Below, one piece after another: positions 26,799 to 36,200 of a stretch of 40,450 nt of DNA; positions within the stretch are counted from its first letter, which is position 1; each line of letters opens with the position of its first letter. The stretch lies in NCBI RefSeq assembly GCF_020829445.1, contig NZ_JAIVFV010000053.1:1-40450 (forward strand), read 5' to 3'. Below the pieces are notes generated by a model, which worked only from the letters and a program-made list of their open reading frames with translations, was not told the origin of the DNA and made no database searches. Source of the DNA: Nostoc sp. CHAB 5836 (GTDB lineage Bacteria; Cyanobacteriota; Cyanobacteriia; Cyanobacteriales; Nostocaceae). The translations under genes were made by a program, and so were the position numbers.

Positions 26799-29700
26799 TT
26801 AATTATTTTCAACTGATTTCATTTTTTGTAGACGTTTTCTTTGTTGCGCCTTACCAGATGAAATTTTCTCTGCTTGAGTATCATTTTCCTGTAAAAGGGC
26901 TGTGGAATTAGGAGATGAACTTAAATACTCTGCTAAAGAATTGATAGTGGGATATCTAAACAAATCAAGGGTTGACAGTTCTGATTTTAAGATTTCTTGC
27001 AATTGGCTGTGAACTGTAACTAAAAGTAATGAATGACCGCCAATTTCAAAGAAATTATCGTGAATGCCTATCTTTTCAAGATTCAAAGCTTTTTGCCAAA
27101 CAGAGGCTATTGTTTTTTCTACCTCAGTTTGCGGTATCACATAATCAACTTCTAATTCTGGGCGCAGAGCATTGGGTATTGGCAATGCTTGACGGTCTAC
27201 TTTGCCATTAGATGTTAATGGTAATGCCTCTAATATCATAAAGGCATTTGGTATCATGTGGTCAAGCAATTTATTCTTCAAGAAGCGGCGCAGTTCAGGA
27301 ATTGTTAATGTTTTGTCTTGGTGGAGAGTTGTATAAGCTATTAAACTTTGATTTCCTGATTTATTCTCCCGCAGCATAACTACACTTGCAGATACTGATG
27401 GATGTTGAATAATAGCCGCTTCAATTTCTCCTAGTTCAACACGGAAACCACGTATCTTAACTTGATTATCGATGCGACCGAGATACTCAATATCCCCACT
27501 TGATAAAAAGCGAACTAAATCACCTGTTTTGTAAAGGCGATCGCCTTCTTGTTTACTAAAGGGATTAGGGATAAATTTAAGGGCTGTTAATTCAGGTTGA
27601 TTTAAATAACCTCTGGCTAATCCAAGCCCACCAATGTGCAATTCACCGGGTATTCCGATCGCTACTGGCTGCTGATAACTATCTAGTAAGTAAACTTGCA
27701 AGTCAGGAATTGGACGACCGATTACACTTGCTGATGCTAGTTCTAAGTCTGCCATTGTTAGCGGCCGATAGGTAACATGCACGGTTGTTTCTGTAATGCC
27801 GTACATATTTACTAACTGTGGAGACTTATCGCCATGACGCTCAAACCAAGGTCTTAAACTCTCAATTTGCAAAGCTTCTCCACCAAAAATGACTGCTCGT
27901 AGCCTTAAGTTATTACTATTTTCCAGAGATTCTTCTACTTGTATCAGTTGGCGAAAAGCCGAAGGTGTCTGGTTCAATATCGTGACTTGCTGTGTTAATA
28001 GCAATTGATAAAAATCTTCAGGTGAACGACTCAGCCAGTATGGTACTACTATCAACTTTCCACCATACAGCAAGGCTCCCCAGATTTCCCAAACAGAAAA
28101 ATCAAAGGCTATTGAATGGAATAGCGTCCAGACATCTTGTTGATTAAAGTTATACCAGGAATCAGTTGCAGCTAAAAGACGAGCTACATTAGCGTGATTA
28201 ACTAACACACCTTTGGGTTGACCTGTCGAGCCAGATGTATAGATGATGTAGGCTAAATTATCAGCTATACAGTCACTAATTGGGTTTGTTTGGTTTTGTT
28301 GAGTTATAGTTTGCCAATCTGTGTCTAAACAAATAATTTGAGTTCGATGTTTGGGAAAATTTTCTATCAAGTGCTGCTGGGTTAATAACACAGACACCTG
28401 AGCGGAATGTAATATCAAGCCTATACGTTCCGGTGGGTACATTGGATCTATGGGTACATACGCACCACCAGCTTTGAGGATGGCTAATAATCCAACGATC
28501 ATCTCTATAGAACGCTCTAGACAAATTCCCACCAAAACCTCTGGTTTTACTCCCAGCTTTTGTAAATAATGCGCTAGTTGATTCGCTTTGGCGTTCAGTT
28601 CTCGGTAAGTAAGTTGCTGTTGTTCAAACACCACCGCCACAGCGTTGGGTGTTTTTTCTACCTGCGCTTCAAACAATTCATGAATGCATTGTTGAGGATA
28701 TTCAACTTCTGTACCATTCCACTCTACAATTAATTGATGTCGCTCAGATTCTGTTAACAGTGGTAACTCCGACAAACGCTGCTGTGGATTCGCTATAATT
28801 CCTTCAAGCAACATTTGCAAATGCGCCGCCATTCTTTGTACAGAACTTTCCTCAAATAAATCAGTATTGTATTCTAAATTACCAATTAATCCCTCAACCG
28901 TTTCGGTTATATATAGAGTTAAATCGAACTTAGCACTATTACTATTGCTTTCTAAAAAGTTTAAAGTCAAACCAGACAACTCTAAAGCAGACATCGGCGC
29001 ATTCTGAAGCACAAACATCACTTGAAATAGCGGTGTATGACTTAAATCCCGCTCTGGTTGCAACTCTTCAACTAACAACTCAAAGGGTAAATCCTGATGT
29101 GAGTATGCTCCCAAAGTGACTTCTCTCACCCGTTTTAATAACTCTTCAAAACTCGGATTTCCGGCTAAATTAGTCCGCAAAACTAAAGTGTTGACAAAAA
29201 ATCCAATTAACCCCTCTATCTCTGCCAGGTTACGGTTAGCAATCGGCGAACCAACCACAATATCTTCACTACCTGTATAACGCCATAGCAATGTTTGAAA
29301 AGCTGCCAAAAGAGTCATAAATAAAGTACTTCCCTGTTGCTGGCTGAATTTATTTAAGCCAACAGAGAGTTGTTCAGATAACTTAAATGAGTAAGTTGAA
29401 CCCCGAAAAGTCTGAATTACTGGTCTGGGATAATCAGTGGGTAACTCTAATACTTTTGGCGCGTTTTCTAACTGCTTAAGCCAGTAAGATATCTGAGTTT
29501 TGAGGACTTCTTCTTGTAGCCATTGTCGTTGCCAAGCCGCGAAGTCTACATACTGTATTGGTAGTCCAGGTAAGGGTGACGGTTGTCCATCACAAAAAGC
29601 TTGATAAAGTGTTGCTAACTCCCGCACGAGTATATCTATTGACCAACCGTCAGAGACGATGTGGTGCATTGTCAATAATATGATGTGTTCTGATTCACCA

Positions 29701-32700
29701 AGACGTAATAGTTTCACTCTCAGTAGCAAGTCTTCTTTTAGAGAGAAAGCTTGCTGTGCTTCTTCAGAAGCCTGTTTTTTGACTTCAGCTTCTTGTTGAT
29801 TTAAAGTTAGCTCCCTCAGATCGAATATTGGTAATATCAAAGACATCTCTTGTGAGATCACAGCGATCGCTTGCCCTTCTCTGGTTTGAAAATTGGTTCG
29901 CAGGACTTCATGACGGCTGATAATTTCGTTAAAACTTTGTTCTAGTGCCTCGACATTCAATTGTCCCTCTAGGCGAACAGCAGCAGGCATATTGTAGAAG
30001 GAACTGTTTGGCTCTAATCTATCAAGGAACCATAACCGTTGTTGAGCATAAGATAGCGGTAATTCTGGCGATCGCACAATTTGCTCAATCTTCGTTACCT
30101 CGTCTCCTGAGTCTACTTTGAGCGCTTTTTCAATTTCTTTTGCTAATCCAGCTATTGTTGGTTTTTCAAATAAATAACGTAAGGGAAGCTCTACTTGAAA
30201 CACTTGCCGAATTCGGGAAATTACGCGAGTGGCGATTAATGAGTGCCCACCTAATTCAAAGAAATTATGATCAATACTTACTTTTTCAATCCCAAGTATT
30301 TCTGCCCAAATACCTGCTAATAAATTCTCAATTGGTGTGGAAGGAAGAATAATATTTGATGATGATATCTGTGTGAATTCGGGAATTGGTAACGCTTGAC
30401 GGTCAACCTTACCATTAGGTGTAAGCGGTAGTGCTTCTAATATGACAAAACCCCCTGGGATCATGTAGGTTGGCAACTTTAACTCTAAAAAGCTCCGTAG
30501 TTGAGTAATTGTCAGTGTTTGTTCTGTTTGAGGAACTAGATAGGCAACTATTTGTTGCAAATCTGCTGCATCATTGCACACCACAACTACAGTTTCTTGG
30601 ACTGCTAGATATTGGCTGATTACTGCTTCAATTTCTCCTAGTTCAATCCGAAAACCACGGACTTTTACTTGATGGTCAATGCGACCAAGATACTCGATTT
30701 CTCCATTTGGTAAATAACGCGCTAAATCCCCTGTTTTATAAAGACGTTCTGCTTTTTTACTGAAAGGATTGGGGATAAATTTTTCTGCTGTCAAGTCGGG
30801 GCGGTTAAAATAGCTTCGTGCAAGTCCATTCCCACCTATATGCAATTCGCCTACTACACCTACAGGAACTAATTGACTGTATTGGTCTAGGATGTAAAGT
30901 TGCGTATTTGCGATCGCACGACTAATAGGTACAATAGTACTACCATTTTCTACCTGAGATGCTGCTGACCAAATAGTGGTTTCTGTGGGGCCGTACATAT
31001 TCCACAAAGAAGCACACCGATGCAATAATTCATTAGCTAATTGTCCAGGTAAAGCTTCTCCACCACAGAGGATTTTTAATTGCTCATTGCCACTCCAGCC
31101 TGCTGCTAGAAGTAGTTGCCAAGTCGCTGGTGTCGCTTGCATAACTGTAGCTTTTGAATTTGTCAGTAAAACTGACAATTGCGTTCCATCTGAAGCTACT
31201 TCCCGACTAGCGATTACTAAAAAACCACCAACTATGATTGGTAGAAAAAGTTCTAACGCCGCAATATCAAAGGAATATGTTGTTACCGCTAATAAGGTAT
31301 CCTCATGGGTTAACCCTGGTGTTTGCCTCATAGAGTACAAAAAGTTGCTCAAAGCACTGTGGGGAATTTGTACACCTTTTGGTTTACCTGTTGAACCAGA
31401 TGTATAGATGACATAAGCTAGTAGGTCAGTAGCTAGCTCAGATAATAAATTTTCTTGACTTTGTTGTGCAATATTGTGCCAATCTGCATCCAAACAAACA
31501 ACTTGAGCTTTGTGTTGTGGTATTGCTTGTAATAGTGATGTTTGAGTTAGCAATACTGGGGTTTGGGTATCTTCTAATATAAATGCTAATCGTTCTTGAG
31601 GATAACTAGGGTCTAGTGGGATGTATGCACCACCAGCTTTGAGGATTGCTAATAATCCAACGATCATCTCTATCGATCGCTCTAGACAAATTCCCACCAA
31701 AACCTCTGGTTTTACTCCCAGCTTTTGTAAATAATGCGCTAGTTGATTCGCTTTGGCGTTCAGTTCGCTATAGGTCAATTCTTGGTCTTCAAACACCACC
31801 GCCACAGCATCGGGTGTTTTTTCTACTTGCGCTTCAAACAATTCATGAATGCATAGCTGTTGAGGATATTCAACTTCTGTACCATTCCACTCAACTATTA
31901 ATTGATGTCGCTCGGTTTCTGTTAAAAGCGACAACTCACCAAGACGTTGCTCTGTCTTTGTTACCATACCCTCTAACAAAGTCTGCAAATGTCCTAGCAT
32001 CCGGGTGATGGTGTCAGTGTCGAAGCGATGCCTACGGCGGGCTACGCCTACGCTATCATCACAAGTAATCTTGAGCAACAACTCTTCACCTGGAATCACA
32101 GTTAGAGTTATCGGATAGTTAGTTTTTTCAAAGCTATGAAAATCCTTGATCTCCAAATTTATATTGCTCTGCCGTAAGGAAGCATCTATGGGATAGTTCT
32201 CAAAAACTACAATACTCTCGAACAAAGATAAATCTTTGGGAACTTCGCTCCATCCTTGGATTTTCACTAACGGAGTATACTCGTACTGATGTGCCTCAAC
32301 TAGTTGCTCTTTGATTTTATGAAGCCAAGGCAAAAGAAATTCTTCGGGTGATATTTGGACTCTAATTGGCAGTGTATTAATTAATAGCCCTACCATAGAC
32401 TCAACTTTAGCTAAAGTTGGGGGACGACCAGAAGTTACTGACCCAAAAACTACATCCTCCTGACCACTGTAGCGGCTCAAGAGTAAAGCCCAAGCTCCCT
32501 GTAATAAAGTATTTAGCGTTAACTGATGTTGCTTTGCTACAGATTGCAATCCTGCTGTTGTGGCTACAGAAAGCTTAACCTCTTGCTCCTTAGAGCTATC
32601 TGTTTGATCTGGTAATTTTATAGCTGCTTTATTTACTGATAGCTGTGTTGGAGTAGTAAAACCTTTAAGTGTTTGTCGCCAGAAAGTCTCAGCCTCAGAT

Positions 32701-33281
32701 AAGTTTTGTTGCTGTAGCCAGACAATATAATCTCGATATGGGCGAATGGGTTCTAGATGCACATCTTGAGCATTGCTGAAAGCTTTGTAACAAGCAAAGA
32801 CTTCCTTAAAAACTAAGGGAACAGACCACCCATCTAACAACAGATGATGATGACTCCAGATCAAGTTATAGGAGATGTCTGAAAGTTGAACTAGTGTTAG
32901 GCGCATCAATGGTGGCTGCGTCAGTTCAAAGCCTCTGGAGCGATCGCTTTGCAAAAAAAGTTCTAACTTTTGTTGTTGTTCTTCTGGAGATAAATGTTGC
33001 CAATTATACTCTTGCCACGGTAAAGATACCTGTCGATGCACAATTTGTACTGGTTCTTTTAAACCTTCCCAAACAAAGCAGGTGCGTAGAATTGAATGTC
33101 GTTCTACAACATACTGCCATGCGCGATGGAATTCTGAAATGTTGAGTTTTCCTTGGAGAGTCAAACTAAATTGTTCAAAATAGATGCCAGATTGAGGAGC
33201 AGCAATACTATGAAAGAGAATGCCCTGCTGCATCGGCGAGAGAGGATAAAATTCTTCAATGTTTTTGTTTTTCACACTCAT
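26799..33281 (-). CDS. Bimodular NRPS: C-A(Gly)-PCP-C-A(Thr)-PCP
   Basis: 2160 residues from the ATG at 33281, which follows the upstream stop by one base and has GGGAG nine bases before it. C1 about 10-430: HHLLLDG at 145-151; its opening FYPLSPMQQGILFH resembles C domains that accept a D-residue, fitting the E domain before it. A1 about 470-960: pocket read as DILQLGMIWK, the glycine pattern. PCP1: Ser1014 in GGHSL. C2 about 1075-1520: MHHIVSDG near 1206. A2: pocket DFWNIGMVHK, the threonine pattern. PCP2: GGHSL near the C terminus. The tail SSGKAQQRKRLQK is basic and precedes a KS-first PKS. C1 carries an in-frame 24-bp repeat insertion (32028-32051). The product should be a peptidyl-Gly-Thr thioester passed to the PKS at 20740-26784. 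Substrate calls are by-eye alignment to GrsA positions. Confidence 0.96.
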   Translation of the reverse strand: MSVKNKNIEEFYPLSPMQQGILFHSIAAPQSGIYFEQFSLTLQGKLNISEFHRAWQYVVERHSILRTCFVWEGLKEPVQIVHRQVSLPWQEYNWQHLSPEEQQQKLELFLQSDRSRGFELTQPPLMRLTLVQLSDISYNLIWSHHHLLLDGWSVPLVFKEVFACYKAFSNAQDVHLEPIRPYRDYIVWLQQQNLSEAETFWRQTLKGFTTPTQLSVNKAAIKLPDQTDSSKEQEVKLSVATTAGLQSVAKQHQLTLNTLLQGAWALLLSRYSGQEDVVFGSVTSGRPPTLAKVESMVGLLINTLPIRVQISPEEFLLPWLHKIKEQLVEAHQYEYTPLVKIQGWSEVPKDLSLFESIVVFENYPIDASLRQSNINLEIKDFHSFEKTNYPITLTVIPGEELLLKITCDDSVGVARRRHRFDTDTITRMLGHLQTLLEGMVTKTEQRLGELSLLTETERHQLIVEWNGTEVEYPQQLCIHELFEAQVEKTPDAVAVVFEDQELTYSELNAKANQLAHYLQKLGVKPEVLVGICLERSIEMIVGLLAILKAGGAYIPLDPSYPQERLAFILEDTQTPVLLTQTSLLQAIPQHKAQVVCLDADWHNIAQQSQENLLSELATDLLAYVIYTSGSTGKPKGVQIPHSALSNFLYSMRQTPGLTHEDTLLAVTTYSFDIAALELFLPIIVGGFLVIASREVASDGTQLSVLLTNSKATVMQATPATWQLLLAAGWSGNEQLKILCGGEALPGQLANELLHRCASLWNMYGPTETTIWSAASQVENGSTIVPISRAIANTQLYILDQYSQLVPVGVVGELHIGGNGLARSYFNRPDLTAEKFIPNPFSKKAERLYKTGDLARYLPNGEIEYLGRIDHQVKVRGFRIELGEIEAVISQYLAVQETVVVVCNDAADLQQIVAYLVPQTEQTLTITQLRSFLELKLPTYMIPGGFVILEALPLTPNGKVDRQALPIPEFTQISSSNIILPSTPIENLLAGIWAEILGIEKVSIDHNFFELGGHSLIATRVISRIRQVFQVELPLRYLFEKPTIAGLAKEIEKALKVDSGDEVTKIEQIVRSPELPLSYAQQRLWFLDRLEPNSSFYNMPAAVRLEGQLNVEALEQSFNEIISRHEVLRTNFQTREGQAIAVISQEMSLILPIFDLRELTLNQQEAEVKKQASEEAQQAFSLKEDLLLRVKLLRLGESEHIILLTMHHIVSDGWSIDILVRELATLYQAFCDGQPSPLPGLPIQYVDFAAWQRQWLQEEVLKTQISYWLKQLENAPKVLELPTDYPRPVIQTFRGSTYSFKLSEQLSVGLNKFSQQQGSTLFMTLLAAFQTLLWRYTGSEDIVVGSPIANRNLAEIEGLIGFFVNTLVLRTNLAGNPSFEELLKRVREVTLGAYSHQDLPFELLVEELQPERDLSHTPLFQVMFVLQNAPMSALELSGLTLNFLESNSNSAKFDLTLYITETVEGLIGNLEYNTDLFEESSVQRMAAHLQMLLEGIIANPQQRLSELPLLTESERHQLIVEWNGTEVEYPQQCIHELFEAQVEKTPNAVAVVFEQQQLTYRELNAKANQLAHYLQKLGVKPEVLVGICLERSIEMIVGLLAILKAGGAYVPIDPMYPPERIGLILHSAQVSVLLTQQHLIENFPKHRTQIICLDTDWQTITQQNQTNPISDCIADNLAYIIYTSGSTGQPKGVLVNHANVARLLAATDSWYNFNQQDVWTLFHSIAFDFSVWEIWGALLYGGKLIVVPYWLSRSPEDFYQLLLTQQVTILNQTPSAFRQLIQVEESLENSNNLRLRAVIFGGEALQIESLRPWFERHGDKSPQLVNMYGITETTVHVTYRPLTMADLELASASVIGRPIPDLQVYLLDSYQQPVAIGIPGELHIGGLGLARGYLNQPELTALKFIPNPFSKQEGDRLYKTGDLVRFLSSGDIEYLGRIDNQVKIRGFRVELGEIEAAIIQHPSVSASVVMLRENKSGNQSLIAYTTLHQDKTLTIPELRRFLKNKLLDHMIPNAFMILEALPLTSNGKVDRQALPIPNALRPELEVDYVIPQTEVEKTIASVWQKALNLEKIGIHDNFFEIGGHSLLLVTVHSQLQEILKSELSTLDLFRYPTINSLAEYLSSSPNSTALLQENDTQAEKISSGKAQQRKRLQKMKSVENN
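32028..32051 (-). repeat. 24-bp small dispersed repeat inserted in frame in a C domain
   Basis: The eight codons VGVARRRH (residues 411-418) interrupt a segment that otherwise reads DDS-RFDTDTIT, as in the free C domain here (YDSRRFDIATIT). The DNA (ATGCCTACGGCGGGCTACGC and four more bases on the plus strand) is an imperfect palindrome of a type scattered through Nostoc-like genomes. Length 24 keeps the frame. Very small mobile repeats of this size inside genes have been described in heterocystous cyanobacteria; identity with one of those families needs a genome search. Confidence 0.8.
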
Positions 33282-33282
33282 C

Positions 33283-36200
33283 TTACATATCTCCCATAGC
33301 TGCTGTAATGGCATCGAGATCAGTTTGATCCCATTGGCTTTGCTTAAACTCAGCGAAATCGGAAGGGGTAAAACCACCTGCATCATAAGACTGACAATGA
33401 GCAATCAGCGATCGCAATGCCTCAATAAACCTTTGAGCAAGTGCTTCAATTGTGCTTTGCTGATGCAACTGATTGCTGTAAGTCCAACTCATTTCCAATT
33501 GCCCCTGATAAATACCACCATTAATTTCTAATAAGTGAGTTCGTTTACTTCGTAAACTGTGACTTGAACCACTTAAACCCTGTACTAAGCTAAATAAAGA
33601 TGATTCTGGTAAAACTTGATCAAACTGCCCTAAATAGTTAAAAATAACTTCAGCCTTTGATAAGGAAAGTTTTTCACTTATTTCCTTATTCTCATTAATA
33701 TAGCGCAGTAATCCATAGCCAATACCTTGATTTGGAATTGCTCGAATCTGCTCTTTAATCGACTTCAAGGCTTTTCCTAGATCGTTGGTATTTTCAAGAT
33801 TGAGGTGTACTGGGAAAATACTTGTGAACCAACCTACAGTCCTCGACAAGTCCACATCTTCAAATATTTCTTCTCGCCCATGTCCTTCTAAGTCAATTAA
33901 TAAAGAAGTTTCGCCCGTCCACTGGTGAAATGTTTGGGTCAGTGCTGTTAATAATACATCATTAATTTGTGTCCGGTAAGCTGCTGGCACTTGTTGCAGC
34001 AAACTCTGAGTTTCTTCTGTGGATAATGATACTGATACAATAGAAGCCGTTTCTTCTATATTATTTCCACCACGAAAATCTATTGGTATCGACGAAACAG
34101 TTCGATTCTGTGTTGTCAGCCAAAATTCTAATTCTGAAAGCAGTGCTGAAGATTGAGCATATTTTTGTAAACAGCTAGACCATTCTTTATAAGAAGTTGT
34201 TTTGGGTGGCAGCTTTATAGCTTTACCCTGACTAATTTGCTGGTAAGCTGTTTGAAAATCTTCAATTAAAATTCGCCACGAGACACCATCAACAACTAAA
34301 TGATGAATAATCCAAAGCAAGCGTTTGGCTTGATTTTCACCCAAGTTAAAAAGAGCAACTTTGAATAATGGGCCTTGTGAAAGATTTAAGCTAGCTTGCA
34401 GTTTATTGGTTTCTGCTTCAATTGCTGCCGCTTGTTGATCTTTTGGTAGTGCTGACAAATCAAAGTATGTCAATGGAATTTTATCATCAGGACTAGCGTT
34501 CAGTGCTTGGGTATTAAATTCATCTTGTATAAATCGTAAACGTAGAACATCATGATGTTTTTGGAGAAACTTTAAGACTTTTTCTAAAATTACAGGGTCA
34601 ATTTTCTGCTTGCTTTCTAACAATACCGACTGATTCCAGTGGTGTGGTTCTGGTTGCTTTTGTTCAAAAAACCACTGCTGAATGGGTGTTAGCTCTAGCA
34701 AACCAGTTACTGCCATCTGCTCGGCTTGAATTTTCTTAGTTGTTCCAGCTATAACTGCTAATTGAGCAATGGTTTGATGTTGAAACAATTGCTTAGGATT
34801 AAGATTTAGCCCTATTTGGTTGGCTTTAAATATTACTTGAAGGCTAAGAATAGAATCGCCACCTAATCTAAAAAAGTTGTCGTTTCTACCTATTTTTTCC
34901 AAGCCTAATACCTCTGACCAAATAACAGCTAATTGTTTTTCAATAGTGGTTTGTGGTGCAACAAAGGTTTCTTCAAGTTCTGGACGTACCGTATTAGGAA
35001 TAGGTAGTGCTTTACGGTCTACTTTACCATTCGGCGTGAGCGGTAGTGCCTCCAAGATTACAAAAGCTGCTGGTATCATATAGCTTGGTAACTTTGGCTC
35101 CAAGAAGCCGCGCAGTTCAGTAATTGTCAGTGTTTGTCCTTTTTGAGGAACGATATAAGCGACCAAACGTTTAGAATTTACAGAATCTTGACTTACAACA
35201 ACTACAGTTTCTCGAACGGCTAAGTGTTGATTGAGTAAGACTTCTACTTCACCTAATTCAATGCGAAAACCCCGAATTTTAACTTGATGGTCGATGCGTC
35301 CGATAAATTCCAAGTTGCCATCAGGTAGATAACGAACTAAGTCGCCTGTCTTATAAAGACGCGCTCCTGGTTCTGTAGTATAAGGATTGGGGATAAACTT
35401 TTCTGCTGTTAATTCTGGTCGGTTGCGGTAGCCTCTTGCTACACCCACACCTCCAATGTACAATTCGCCAGGAGTTCCTACAGGCAAGAGTTGTAGATAG
35501 GGGTCGAGGACGTAAGTTTGGACTTGGGGAATGGCTCTACCAATCGGTACTTCGCCAGATGTCGATACTGATAAGTCACAGAGGGTTGCTACAATTGTTG
35601 TTTCTGTTGGGCCATAGCTGTTGACAAGGCGTACCCGTTGATTAACCTGTTGCTGCCACATTATCAGGTGTTTTCTGTCGGCTCTTTCGCCTCCAATAAT
35701 CACTAATCGCAGGGAATCGGGAAGTGCCAAATTTGCTGTTGCTAATTCAGCAGTCATTTGATGCCAAAAGGCGGTAGGCAAATCAAGAACAGTTATCCCC
35801 CAATCATGACACTGCTGTAAAAATTGAGGTGTCGAGCTTAATGTCTCATCTGTACGCAATATCAGAGCAGCACCGCAGATCAGACAGGGAAAGATTTCTT
35901 CAGCAGCTGTATCAAAGCTGATGGAAGCGAATTGCAGTATGCGTTGGTTTTGGCCGCCGTCAGCATCGCTTGTTTTCATCTCAAACTTTATAGATGCAGT
36001 ATTGATATAGCAAACCAAAGAGCGATGCTGAATCATTACCCCTTTGGGTGTTCCCGTTGAACCAGATGTATAAATTAGATAGGCGAGGTTTTCAAGTTGT
36101 GTCTGATGAATTGGGTTTTCCTGGTTTTCCTGAGAAATGGCTTGCCAATCTGTATCTAAGCAAATTACCTGTGATTGCTGTTCAGGAAGTGTGTTCAATT

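Noticed and set aside
28276-28524. Minus-strand 82-residue open frame within the Thr module
   Set aside because: An out-of-frame shadow of a well-conserved A domain, with no recognisable motif or start signal.
30976-31407. Plus-strand 143-residue open frame opposite the Gly A domain
   Set aside because: It is antisense to strongly conserved A-domain motifs, with no family resemblance or ribosome binding site.
33282-33404. N-terminal extension of the Gly/Thr NRPS reading back to 33404
   Set aside because: It lies entirely inside the end of the preceding gene. The ATG at 33281 has a good ribosome binding site and is followed directly by the C-domain opening.
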